From positions 3,176,791 through 3,240,790 of the forward strand of contig JAJLRJ010000009.1 of assembly GCA_024195265.1 (NCBI GenBank): a stretch of DNA of 64,000 bases. Reading direction: 5' to 3'. How positions within the stretch are numbered: the stretch's first letter is position 1; the number at the start of each line of letters is the position of its first letter. This document shows positions 35,701-45,377 of the stretch, in pieces. Under the pieces are notes generated by a model. It did not search any database. It saw only the letters and a list, made by a program, of their open reading frames with translations, and was not told the origin of the DNA. Source of the DNA: Dendrophyllia cribrosa. Lineage: Eukaryota; Cnidaria; Anthozoa; Scleractinia; Dendrophylliidae. The translations under genes were made by a program, and so were the position numbers.

Positions 35701-38163
35701 TGAATGTGAAAGTATTAATTTTTATAAATAATAATAGTAATCATAATATTAATAGCTCATAATGAAACGTTTTTTGGCCCAATTATGTTATGTGATTATC
35801 TATTTTATGCAAAGTGGAATGGGAAACAACCCGAGAATAGATAAATAAATATTAAGTAACGAGGGTGGCACTAAACAGTTTCAAGAAACTGATAAACTTG
35901 TGGCCCTCTCTACAAAACTAAAAATAATTTTTTACATATATAAAAAGAAGTATAATTATATCTATATTATATTATACTTTGCATTGCTTTACAGAGGAAG
36001 TGCTGTGGAGTGAATAGCTATAAAGATTGGCAGAAAACACCGTTCACCAATGGAAACCACAGTATTGTTCCTGACAGTTGTTGCAAGGAAGTGAAGACTG
36101 GATGTGGAGACATATCATCTGGCACGGATCACATTAACACTAAAGTAAGCACAATGAGCAATTTTCAACCCAGATGTAGGATACTGTGATTTTTTTTGTC
36201 GAATGGTGTCAGCTCATCTGTGATTGTAGTAAATCAATCATTCTGTGGAATTTTGATTCGCTCTGATGAAGGGCATTTGTATCTCTTTATGGTGGCCAAT
36301 TTACCAAGATATCAACTAAATTTTAGAAAACCAAACTTTCATGTTTAACTCCCCCACTACAGTAGTACAGTTTCTAACCCTTTATTCATTTCTGTATTTA
36401 TACAGTTCTACATGTAGATCATCTTGCATTTTGTAGATCACTTTAGTTGTGTGTTTTTGATAAAGTTGATTGGTAAAACTCTGGCAGCGGCCATTAATTA
36501 TTGCCAAAAGGTTGTGTGTAGCATGAATTGAGAAGGAGTATGTTCATAGTCTGTTGAGTGGGATTTTCTGGGTAGTCTGCAAACAGGGTCATTTGCCTGA
36601 GTTACACACACCAAGCAGCTAAGGGCACGAAAACAAGCCAAGTGAGCCTGCAAGAGTGGCAGGAAGTAGGCATGCTGAGCTTTACCTCTAGCGCTATGAG
36701 ACCCCAATATTGTGAGCCTTTCAAGGCTGTTCTCTTAGAGTTGTTGTAGCGAGCCCAAAGGGAGTCCAACTGTAAATTTTAGGGTGCCCAGCAGTTATGC
36801 TATGTGTAAAAATACAGTTTTTATTGTTGCCAGAAGACAAAAGCTACATCATGTAGTTGTCTGTGATACCCGGGCACTGCTCAAGAGTACAGCCCTACCT
36901 TTTGGCAGTCAATTGTCCGAGCTAGTATAGTTCTGCAAAGAACTGTTGTTGTTGAAAGTGACTGATGTTTTTAAAGCCTGAGCAGTCATCTCCCAAAGTC
37001 ATTCAGATTGTAAACTGTCAGTTGATAGTATAATATTTGTTTGTCAGTGAGTTCAGTCTAATGTCTGTCAGTTTCTCTTGCTTCTACACTTCATTATAAT
37101 ATCGACATGCCCTCAATAATTCACAAACCTCTGCTAATTTTTGAACAGTTTTGTGTTTTTCCTGACAGTTCAAGTTATTGGGATTCCACTGTAAGTTGCA
37201 AAAACTCTTGAAGTAAGAAAACAGCTATATATATTTATGTATTAAATTTACACCACGTGTATTTACAATCTTTTCAGGGTTGTTATGAGCCAACTCTAGC
37301 ATTAATAAGAGACAACTTGTTGATAATTGGCGGATTCGGGGTTGCAGTGGCTGTCATTCAGGTATGTGTATTGCACCTTTTAACACAGAGATCTCCCTCA
37401 AGTTTCTATTCCAACATTTTACATTTAATTTTCAAGGGACAACTCTAAATTACGTATAGGACCCTGAGCCAGAAATTAAGAGAGGGTACTCTCATATTTA
37501 AGCTATACAGGTATATGCCACTGTGAAGAATGCGATTTTTGATTTTTGAGTGGTTTTGTTTAGGATAAGATATAGAAATCAGTGAGTTTTTTTGGTCTGG
37601 AATAGGGTATCATTTATCAGGAAACTGATCATTGGCCATGGTACAGGGAAGAATTTAGTCTGGAGTAGAAAGAGAGAGTCAAGCCATGATTTTAAACATA
37701 CTGCCCTCGCCAGCCTCAAATCGCCAAAATAAACACACAAAAACAAAGTGAAACAATATGGCAGTGATTGTGAGAGTTTTTATTTCATGTTAATCATTTA
37801 AGGGGGCAGTACGCAGCTCTAACAAGGTCTTCTCTGATTTGCTGAGAAAACAGTAGAACAAACAACACAACAATGAACCCCAGCCCTGAAAACAATAGAG
37901 CTGCATGATACCCAGCTCCAATGAAATTAGAGGTTGTTAAGAACTGCGTGGTATCTGGTTTTAAGAGCCCTAAATTTCGCCTTTAGCAAGGCTTGTTTGA
38001 TAAAACCATTACAGATGCACAGCATACCAACCACGCAAACAGAGGATGGTAAGCCTGTGATCACTTACATTAATTTGTTAATTTGTTTTCCTGACAGCTT
38101 CTGAGCATGATATTCGCCTTGGTCCTGATATGCAAGATCAAAGACCAAAGTTCATTTGCTTGA
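31221..38163 (+). CDS. Tetraspanin, seven coding exons, 243 residues
   Basis: Exons: 31221-31286, 32892-33080, 33408-33482, 34862-34963, 35995-36144, 37278-37361, 38098-38163 (TGA). All are phase-0 with GT-AG introns. The protein has four membrane spans (about residues 12-33, 50-71, 86-106 and 205-232), a small first loop and a large second loop (about 107-204). The loop has the hallmark CCG (147-149), SCC (172-174), and cysteines at 181 and 196: six in all, enough for three disulfides. Juxtamembrane FFGCCGAIKENRC is typical, with likely palmitoylated cysteines. N-glycosylation sequons NNT (120) and NHS (165) lie in the loop. Tetraspanins organise integrins and other partners into membrane domains. 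It resembles the CD63/CD151 group, but a subfamily cannot be named safely. An acceptor at 31210/31211 shows an intron in the 5' UTR. Confidence 0.93.
31498..32706. mobile_element. DNA transposon remnant with CAGTGGAACCCCG ends (Tc1/pogo-like), hosting a nested MITE
   Basis: The left end CAGTGGAACCCCGATAT and the right end ATATCAGGATTCCACTG are inverted repeats, flanked by TTA on both sides (TA-type duplication). Inside is a second repeat (31630-31870, with GGGCGAGTG words) and the family T MITE at 32238-32625. No transposase frame remains. It lies in the first coding intron of the tetraspanin. Confidence 0.65.
32238..32625. mobile_element. MITE family T, copy 2
   Basis: ACCTGCCAACTTTTTTCGAG at the left and GAGTCTTGGCAGGT at the right. 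The body matches 30671-31081. It is nested in the CAGTGGAACC-ended element. Confidence 0.78.
32717..32746. repeat. (GAT)n microsatellite with LINE-tail-like flank
   Basis: Ten ATG/GAT units followed by AAACCTTTATTTAAGTGTCA, which resembles an inverted LINE or SINE 3' tail ending about 32870. Confidence 0.7.
33952..34797. mobile_element. MITE with TTAACCCTTTAACTCCCAAG ends, split by a second insertion
   Basis: The left end TTAACCCTTTAACTCCCAAG and the right end CTGGGAGTGAAAGGGTTAA are inverted repeats. The outer halves total about 210 bp; the middle (about 34091-34727) is foreign. It lies in the tetraspanin intron before exon 4. Confidence 0.7.
34091..34727. mobile_element. Nested insertion bounded by G29 and C29 homopolymers
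   Basis: Begins CAGAGGCGTCAGAGCG, reaching an uninterrupted G run at 34117-34145. It ends with a C run at 34676-34704 and TTCCTGCTCCACCTCCTAT. The ends are a weak inverted repeat of hAT type (CAG-GGCGT-GGAGC). The body is non-coding. No clear target duplication. Confidence 0.55.
35388..35525. mobile_element. Palindromic MITE family P, copy 4 (worn)
   Basis: TTTTGCTTTTCTTTGTCTCAG is mirrored by CTGAGACAAAGAGAAAAATA around a short loop, and the outer arms AACTAGTTT and AAACTTG pair weakly. Located in the tetraspanin intron before exon 5. Confidence 0.6.
36145..37277. other. Tetraspanin intron 5, nothing further recognised
   Basis: A 1.1 kb intron between the exon carrying the CCG motif and the exon carrying the last loop cysteine. 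The minus-strand open frame at 36498-36707 has no recognisable domain. CTGTCAGTT words recur near 37015-37080 without clear ends. Confidence 0.5.
37803..37973 (-). repeat. Dispersed 160-bp repeat, copy 2 (inverted)
   Basis: Reverse complement of the repeat at 7400-7556: CAGAGAAGACCTTGT, TTGTTGTGTTGTTTGTTCTA and CAGCTCTATTGTTTTCAG in the same order. In the last tetraspanin intron. Confidence 0.7.
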
Positions 38164-38866
38164 TAAATTAAAGTGTACCTCTGCGTCCAAATTTTTTGTA
38201 AAACGTATTCATAGCAAACCGTTCTTAAACAATATTCTCTGTGTGTACAGCAACTTCATAGCGTATATCTGAGCCATTGGCTAAATCACTTTTAATTTAG
38301 TATTACCAAATCAATGGATCGTGATTTTTGGGTACTCTGATTGGCTACTCAGACTCCGAATAGTATTTACTGCTCACCTACTGGCATTGTCCTGCATTTC
38401 ACGAGCATTTTTTCCGCATTTGTCAGAATGAAGTAACTCTTTTGAGCTGGCTATCCACTGATTTGGTATATACTAAAAATAATTATTCACCTCTGTGTCA
38501 ATGAAGAGTGCTGGATATATTTACCTCACCACCTCGTGGCTCGGCAAATATCCAGCACTATTAACCTGCACTTTGGTGAATAATTGTTAAGTATAAAGTT
38601 AGCCAGTTCCAGCCCCTTGCATGGAGAGCAAAGAGGAAGTAATATTACTGTGCAGACACACTGCAGACCTACATTGCTATTTCTTGTTATTTTTATTCCA
38701 CATTTCTTTGCTCTGCGCAATTTGGATGCCTGGAACAAGCTAACGGAAAGGATAAGTGCAATGTTTTGAATCCTTATACAATACTTTTTCAAATAGATGA
38801 TTATTGTACAAGCAACTGTGTGTAGACTGTCATAGCTGTGTTGCAAGTGCTAGAGTTTTATATTGT
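38164..38866. other. Tetraspanin 3' UTR and flank, no gene
   Basis: The 3' UTR follows the TGA. Around 38480-38590 TAATTATTCACCTCTGTG and CACTTTGGTGAATAATTGTT with AGTGCTGGATAT and ATATCCAGCACT form a fold-back element. No domain-bearing frame seen. Confidence 0.5.
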
Positions 38867-39311
38867 CATTGGGTCCCGGGGGGGAGGGGGGGACTCAACA
38901 AAGTTTTGTACGGGGATGCTCCGCCCCGAGGTCCAAACCCTTACCCTTTCATATACCGTTTTTGACAAAAAAGGTACCCCTTTCATATACCTTTCATTGA
39001 AAATGGTACCCCTTTCATATACCTTTTGTTGAAAATGGTACCCCTTTCATATAGCCTTTGCGTGCGTCTGTTTGATATATTTTGAAAGGCCCTTTTTATA
39101 ATACTTAAATTGCAGTTTTCCCTACCTTTTTTATGCTTCAACTTGTGTTTTCGCTACCATTTCCTATTCTTCGTGAAATCCCTACCATTTCACATACTTC
39201 AACTCCTGAAATCCCGACCCTTTCATATACCTCCAGCCTAAAAAAGGTACCCCTTTCGGGCGGAACATCCCCGTATAGCCCATTATAGGGAGTCCCCCCC
39301 GGGCATTGGGT
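38867..39311. mobile_element. MITE family G (CCCGGGGGG ends), copy 1 with 8-bp target duplication
   Basis: The element is 38875-39303. Its ends are CCCGGGGGGGAGG and GTCCCCCCCGGG, flanked by the perfect 8-bp direct repeat CATTGGGT (38867-38874 and 39304-39311), which fits a hAT-type insertion. Inside are about four tandem copies of a roughly 35-bp unit containing GGTACCCCTTTCATATACC (38945-39060). Related copies at 53703-54022 and 62560-62659. Confidence 0.85.
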
Positions 39312-39815
39312 ATGTTTTATGGCTCGCTCGGGAAAAGTAATCATTAGCAAACAGCAATCCTATTTTCTCTGTTGAACATTCAAGTAAGAAGCAAAACATT
39401 TGAAGGGTCTGGTGCACAAAAGGGCGGATACAGTATCGCAGTTTCGGCCAAAATATGGTAGAAAAGGCTCCAGAGTTGTCAACGGTTTGCATACGGTGCG
39501 GTTTTTGTGCACGTATTTATGCGTGTGTGAACATACAATAACACGCGTAATATTCATATACATTGATATGTATTTATTATCTTATTTAATTTTTTGCCTG
39601 AAGACTATTAAAATTTCTTTGGATATAGCCACGGTAAATGCACAGTACAAAATTTTTTTAGGAAATTAGCCTTCTGGCTGCAAATAAAACACGAATCAAT
39701 TTTGAATACACAACATCCGCATTGAATGTGAACAATGGGCATGTTTGGAGAGTTGTATCTTGCACCAAGCTCTACATTTGAGAGTGTGCGAATATTGCCA
39801 GCCTCCTGGAAGTTT

Positions 39816-40056
39816 AAGGCCCCGTTTACACGGGTCCGGGCAAATTTTTGCACGGACGAATTTTGTTCCTAGACTTCGTGTGTACATGGATCCTTGCAAA
39901 TTCTGTTACAGATTGCAGTGGTGTTTACACGGAACTTGCACACTAAGCCGTTCAAAAATTCGTCCAGTTCCGCCGGTCCCGTGTAAACGCAAGGTGGAAC
40001 CGTGCAAGTTTTTGTCCGTGCAAAAATTTGTCCGGGCCCGTGTAAACAGGGCCTTA
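39816..40056. mobile_element. MITE with AAGGCCCCGTTTACACGGG ends
   Basis: The left arm AAGGCCCCGTTTACACGGG then CAAATTTTTGCACGGAC pairs with the right arm GTCCGTGCAAAAATTTG then CCCGTGTAAACAGGGCCTTA over about 40 bp. Internal GTGTTTACACGG copies lie near 39930 and 39980. Non-coding; open frames across it are by-products of the palindrome. Confidence 0.82.
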
Positions 40057-40683
40057 AGTTAAATGTTACGTGCGCTTGTATGTTTCTCTTCTAGCTTGAT
40101 TATCCCAAAGAGGAAATAGGGGCAATTTTTTGTCTCCAACTCGTAGTCTAACTTTGAAACCAGAAATTTCCTGCCCAATGACTTCTTTAGCTGCTTTTAT
40201 GCAGGGTTAGGTATGAAAATTGTATCACTATTTAGCAAAAAAAAATGTTAAGTTAAATGCCCAATTTATACACAAGTTATTTTGTTTTTAACTTGTGATG
40301 GATAAATATTTCACTGTTCAGCTTTAATAGCTGTGTTGATGCGAGTTTAAAATATTTTGAATTGTTGTTGTATTTAACTTAAATATATTTAACTCTGAAC
40401 TGAAGTTCAAAAACAATTTGAGAAGAATGTGTTGTTCACTCGTATGTTTAAGTATTTATTAGCACACTTTCTGATTCACGAATGTTAATAAAGAGTTGGT
40501 TTGTGCACTTTGCTAAGAATGGCCTAGATATTTATTAATTCTATTTTTTTTTAAGAAAGGAACTTTCTTGGTTTTCGACTTCTCTGAAACATCAGGTATT
40601 AAGTTAAACTTATTTTTTTTTAGTTACGTCGTATTCAGGCGTGCAGTCGTCTTTTATTTGTACATTTGCGCGTATGCTAGGCC

Positions 40684-40822
40684 GTATATGTGTAGTTCAA
40701 TTTTATCCTTGGTTCAATTTTGATTTTTCTTTGTTCTTTTCTATGTTAATGTATGATAATGAATATAAAACAAAGAAGCATGAAAATTAAACCAAGGATA
40801 AATTCGAACTACAACATTTACA
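40684..40822. mobile_element. Palindromic MITE family P, copy 5
   Basis: GTATATGTGTAGTTCAATTT and TTCGAACTACAACATTTACA at the ends, ATCCTTGGTTCAATTTTGAT and AAAATTAAACCAAGGAT inside. Confidence 0.72.
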
Positions 40823-40908
40823 CCTTACAGTCCTTCTATATTTGTCACAAGATCATCAAGCGCTCGAACAAACTGAAAACCGCAGCTGATTTATTGATTG
40901 TGAATGTA

Positions 40909-41034
40909 TAGAGCGTTTTCACGGTGTTCCCGTACAAAAGAATTTTAAGTAACTTCTTTTGTTTATAGGAACACCAACATGGCTGCCATGGCCTTTGTCA
41001 TTTGAGTCCCACGGGAATGAGTGAAAACGCTCTA
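40909..41034. mobile_element. Short MITE with TAGAGCGTTTTCAC ends
   Basis: TAGAGCGTTTTCACGGTGTT at the left and AGTGAAAACGCTCTA at the right; TTCCCGT and ACGGGAA also pair. 126 bp. TA-type flanks are possible. Confidence 0.8.
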
Positions 41035-41596
41035 AAAAGGTGGGGAGGAAGAACCTCTTGCCTGTTGTTGCGCTATACGCGTATGGACTTCCTCTAAAAG
41101 CAAGTGGCTGTGAACATACTATAAGACAATGGTAACAGGACTAAGTGAGGTCCAATTTGATCTGTATAGGCAAAAACAAAATTTGAGGAAAAATAGCGAT
41201 GCTTATAGAAACTGTTAGAACGTTACATGGTGAATAAAAAGAATAACTCTTTGGATATCAAAGAAAAAAGGAACCCATTCAAATGCAACTGTGCGCATAG
41301 TGATGCGTACTGTTAGGTGCTGTCCACTTGCTTGATGATGGCGCATACACTTTCCCATTGCCGGTGATGCTGAAATCCTCGCTGCTAACAACCGAATCTT
41401 CAAGAATTTTTTTTACAGTTTAAGATCATCAAAAACACATAGCGGACCGATTGTCAGAAAACCGGATTCTAGTGCTTGTCACGCATTCGTATTTCCATGC
41501 CAAGAGTTTTCTTTACTGCTGCGAAAATATTTAGATATGCCGACGACAGCCTTCGGACTTAATCGGATATCTTGTTTCTGCACAAGAAGGAAAGTG
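41035..41596. other. Intergenic, nothing recognised
   Basis: Unique-looking DNA between the 126-bp MITE and the dispersed repeat. The minus frame at 41215-41403 has no recognisable domain. Confidence 0.45.
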
Positions 41597-42017
41597 CTGA
41601 ACCTCAATGCACGATAGAATGTCAACTTTTTCCATTGTTACAACTTGTGATCTCATTGGCTCAGACTAAAAAACTGCTGAAAAGTTAAGGTTCAAGGTGC
41701 ATTTTGTCTAATGTTTTTAAGGTTTCAAGTAATTCGAGACCCAATCGCACAACAGGCAATTTTTAAAAGATATTGTATTTGGGGAACTTCATCAAATAAG
41801 CAAAATTATTAGCTATTGTCTTCTGCTATTCTGATTGGTTAAGCACGAACATTTCCTAAAATTTCTTTGACGCAAATGGATTTTCTTTATTTTTATACTG
41901 AAATATAATTATGAACCATCAGCCCCTCCTCTATCCTTGAAATCAAAGATATTCTATGTGGGAAAGAGCCAATGCCGCAGAACAATGAAGTTTACAGTAG
42001 TTCTTATGTGGAGCATT
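41597..42017 (+). repeat. Dispersed 430-bp repeat, copy 2
   Basis: Direct-orientation copy of 8236-8670 with a few substitutions and small deletions, including loss of ATTAACAG before GTTCTTATGTG. Confidence 0.8.
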
Positions 42018-42394
42018 ACTCAATCCCCGTAAAGATATATAAACATCCGACCGAGGCATGAAACTGTCGATTTTGGTGCCCTCTTGCGCGCATCTTCCAA
42101 ATTTCGCCCATAAATCAACCGGCGCCCGCTATGCAGGCTACAGTTTATAACATGTACACTGCGTACTGAAGTGAATGTTTTCATCTACGTAAGCTAAAGC
42201 AGGTTTGTTTTTCTGGAGAGAGGTGCAGTATTGCGTATTATCATTATATCAGGACTAATAATCAGTTATGATATATCATGTTTTTTCTAATACATCTCTT
42301 CTTAAAAATATTGCTATTATCATGATATATCTTTGGTGATATAAGGGGTTGATTTTTTGATATTCCGCAATGGGTTTTTCTCATATAAAGATAT

Positions 42395-42880
42395 GTTATC
42401 ATGATATTATCAGAATATTTAGTTAAGTAGAATTTGTTCTCCTCCCAGTGATACAGTGATTTATCATGATATTATCAGAATATTTAATTAAGTAGAATTT
42501 GTTCTCCTCCCAGTGATACAGTGATTTATCATGATATTATCAGAATATTTAATGAAGGAACTTTAACGTCTATACTACCAGTGATAGAGTGATAAATCAT
42601 GATATTATCAGAATATTTAATGAGGCAACTTTACTTCTGCTACCAGTGATAGAGTGATAAATCATGATTTTATCAGAATACTTAATGAAGGAACTTTACC
42701 CGTACTACCAGTGATAGAGTGACAAATCATGATATTATCAGAATATTTAATTAAGTAGAATTTGTTCTTCTTCCAGTGATAAAGTGATAAATCATGATAT
42801 TATCAGAATATTTAATTAAGTCGAATTCCTTCTTCTCCCAGTGATAGAGTGAAAAATCATGATATTATCAGAATACTTCT
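42395..42880 (+). repeat. 65-bp tandem repeat, eight units
   Basis: ATGATATTATCAGAATATTT recurs at 42401, 42466, 42531, 42599, 42664 (one substitution), 42729, 42794 and 42859. Spacing is 65 bp, once 68. Units end with CAGTGATA(C/G)AGTGAT. Two variants alternate: TTAAGTAGAATTTGTTCT and TGAAGGAACTTTA. Confidence 0.9.
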
Positions 42881-42893
42881 GTTCCCCTCGACT

Positions 42894-42965
42894 CTAAACC
42901 CTAACCCTAACCCTAAACACAACCCTAACCCTAACCCTAACACCGTAAAGTAACCCTAACCCTTA
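42894..42965 (-). repeat. Interstitial telomere-like (CCCTAA)n tract
   Basis: About ten CCCTAA units with interruptions (ACACAA and CACCGTAAAGTAA). On the minus strand this is TTAGGG, the metazoan and cnidarian telomere unit. It sits directly after the 65-bp repeat block, inside the transposon. Confidence 0.88.
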
Positions 42966-43400
42966 CATCTGCCCCCGCCAAGTGCAATAGACAATACTCT
43001 GCGACTATAATTTGTGTCTTTTATTCCTTAATAGTAGCTAGCCTTCTTTTTTCTTTCAATTACTTTTACACTGTACTGTTTTCTTGTTTAATTTCTGCGC
43101 TTTTTTTGGAAACATGCGTTCTACTTTACTTTACTTTGTCATTTCTTTTGTGTTTTGTCTGTTCCTTTATTAAAGCAAACTTGAAAACAACATGATAAAC
43201 TTTCAACGCTTGATACTTGCTAATACGTGCTTTGCAACATGGGTTTCCAAAAAGAAAAATTCCTTCTAATACTCCTTTTTATTGCATTGTATTTTGGGCC
43301 CAAGTCTTGCAAATAATGCTTCTCTGATTCTTTATATTATACAGAATAACTTATCACTCCAGTTTATGTACTGTTATCTACTGACAAACATGGTCATAGT

Positions 43401-43813
43401 TTTCTGGAGATGTAGGTGATATTACGAGATTAAAGTACCTCGGTTACGACAGGGCATGTGGGCTAGTGCCGTACCTAAGAAATCAGGCGAAAAACGGCAG
43501 TTCAGGCGCGATACTTCTTCTTGAACACGTCAAATTTTTAGTTGACATTTTTCATGTTTCGAAACATACGGAAGCTGTTTGTATGCCCCCGGACAATCCC
43601 AAATGTGAATTTCACCCGCACCTTTCCCAGTTTTCTACCATCAAAGGCGTGGCCAACACTGAATCCTGCGAACAGGGATTTCGTCGTCTCAACCAGTACT
43701 TCGAAGTTACACGCAAAATGACTCAATACAAACGGAATATTCTTTTTTGGTTTGTTAATAACAGATTTAACACAGATCTAGAAAGTGAACTAAAAAGGCG
43801 CAAACTAATGTAA
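43401..43813 (+). pseudogene. KDZ (Kyakuja/Dileera/Zisupton)-like transposase, C-terminal fragment
   Basis: An open frame bounded by an upstream TAG reads [35 protein letters not shown] and [13 protein letters not shown], then [19 protein letters not shown]. The YDxAC, DxFHxxxHT and NTExCEQ blocks in this order are typical of KDZ-type transposases. The front half with other catalytic residues is absent; 42966-43400 shows nothing coding. It encodes a fragment only. Family assignment comes from motif memory, without a search. Confidence 0.68.
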
Positions 43814-43887
43814 GCCGAGTTAATGTAAAAGTATTATGAGAAAAGAAAAAGGCAATGTACTTCTGTAAATACATGGACGAATTGATC

Positions 43888-44185
43888 TTATCATGATATA
43901 TCAAACTATCACTGTGTCTTGTCTTCTTTCTTAAATCACTAGAGTGAGATTTGAGAGTGATAGTGATACATGATATGATAACTTGCTTTATTTCAAGAAA
44001 ACTTTCTATGCTCCTAGATAGGTGGACAATTTTGATATTATCATGATATATCACAATATCATCATGTCTGTTATGCTTGGTAAAATGGTGAAATCACTTG
44101 AGTGAGATTTGAGAATGATAGTGATACATGATATGATTCTAACTTGATAGTGATACCTTGATAATGATAATTAGAAAATTTGATA
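43888..44185 (+). repeat. 150-bp tandem repeat, two units, right side of the KDZ element
   Basis: TATCATGATATATCA occurs at about 43890 and 44040. Each is followed by an AATCAC-GAGTGAGATTTGAGA and GATAGTGATACATGATATGA block. The right arm continues with TATCA-rich sequence to 44360. Confidence 0.8.
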
Positions 44186-44721
44186 GCGAAAATTCTTCTA
44201 GCAACTATCATGTAAATACGATATGATAATGATATTTTTGATATTTAAAATGGAAAATTATTTTTGGCTTTTATCATTCTGTTATCACCCAAATATCACT
44301 GAGATATCAAAATATCAATTATCAAACTAATAATATTCTATCACGATATTTTGATAAACCGCAATCCTGCACCTTAGTGTTTTTCTGGCTTTGAGAGCAA
44401 CATCAGAGATAAGATGTTGCAGTGAATGCCAAATGAAACGACTTGGCAAAATTTCGAAGCCCGACTATCTTTAAAAACCGATGTATGGTGAAAAGAACTT
44501 TGTATGCGTCCGCCAATTTGGTGTAGCACTTTGGTACACCAAGGATGGGAGCCGAATTTGCATTTTAGAGAAATTCTTCAAATACAGCTAAATTGTCATT
44601 ATAATTATTTCTTTTCAGTTCAAAAGTTCAAAAGACCTCCGATTTGCATCCTCTCTTTAGAAAAATATACAAACTGAGTGGAAAATATACTTGGTTTTTG
44701 TTTCGCAAATGGAGACGAGCG

Positions 44722-44986
44722 TACCGTATTTTCTCAATTAAACGCCCCCGGCGTTTATTTCAAACTTGGCCTTGTGGACCCGGCGTTTCTTTGAATCGGC
44801 AGTTTTTTCTCGCCCGCCATTTTTTTAAAAAGGGTTATTATTCGTTTTTCTTGGCAGCCGTGTACCTTGCCCTTAAATCTTAAGTTTATTATACCACAAA
44901 TAAACGTTTGAGGGGCTTACTTACAACTTCCTCTATTATACCCGGCGTTTATTCGGGGCCCGGCGTTTAATCGAGAAAATACGGTA
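44722..44986. mobile_element. MITE with TACCGTATTTTCTC ends
   Basis: TACCGTATTTTCTCAATTAA then ACGCC at the left is matched by GGCGTTTAATCGAGAAAATA then CGGTA at the right, about 27 bp with one mismatch. Internal GGCGTTT words recur (44753, 44784, 44944). Confidence 0.83.
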
Positions 44987-45167
44987 TGACTCTTTTATCG
45001 CAGTTCGATCTCCCACGGGGGACCGTGTGTGCAAGAAACAGGAAACAACTGAATTGCGAATGACAATTAAATATACATGGGGTCGTGTTGTACAAAATCC
45101 AAACTTTTATACGTCTTGAATGGCATAAATGCTGTTGCCCTACGACAAGTGAAATAAGGACTCACGC

Positions 45168-45377
45168 TTAACCCTCTAAGCCCCAATAGTGATCAGCATC
45201 GATTTTCTCCTTGTAATATTGTGCTTTATCAATCAGAGAGGTGATGAGAATGAAGCACATGATCACCCAAGATAAATTCTCTTGATATTTTAACAAATTT
45301 TCCCAACTACTTCTATAAGAAACGTATGGAACAAGAAAGGAGAATTTACATTTTGATATTGGGGATTAAAGGGTAAA
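45168..45377. mobile_element. MITE family A, copy 3
   Basis: TTAACCCTCTAAGCCCCAAT at the left, GATTAAAGGGTAA at the right, GTGATCAGCATCGATTTTCT in the body. Confidence 0.75.

Larger units (their letters stand above)
42217..44377 (+). mobile_element. KDZ-type DNA transposon remnant with subterminal repeats
   Basis: The terminal inverted repeats are 42221-42243 and 44352-44374 (AGGTGCAG-ATTGCG--TTATCA, 20 of 23 matching). Just outside them the 11-bp word TGTTTTTCTGG occurs at 42206-42216 and 44378-44388, a candidate target duplication with 3-4 bases between it and the arm. The left side holds eight 65-bp tandem units (42395-42880), the right side two 150-bp units (43888-44185). A transposase C-terminal fragment lies at 43401-43813. 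Much of the transposase is gone, so the copy is probably immobile. Confidence 0.7.

Noticed and set aside
39745..40062. 105-residue plus-strand frame
   Set aside because: It spans a MITE with 40-bp inverted repeats; the frame is a by-product of the palindrome.
42395..42880. The 65-bp regular array as a CRISPR
   Set aside because: There are no unique spacers: whole units repeat in tandem, it is eukaryotic DNA, and no cas-like gene is present.
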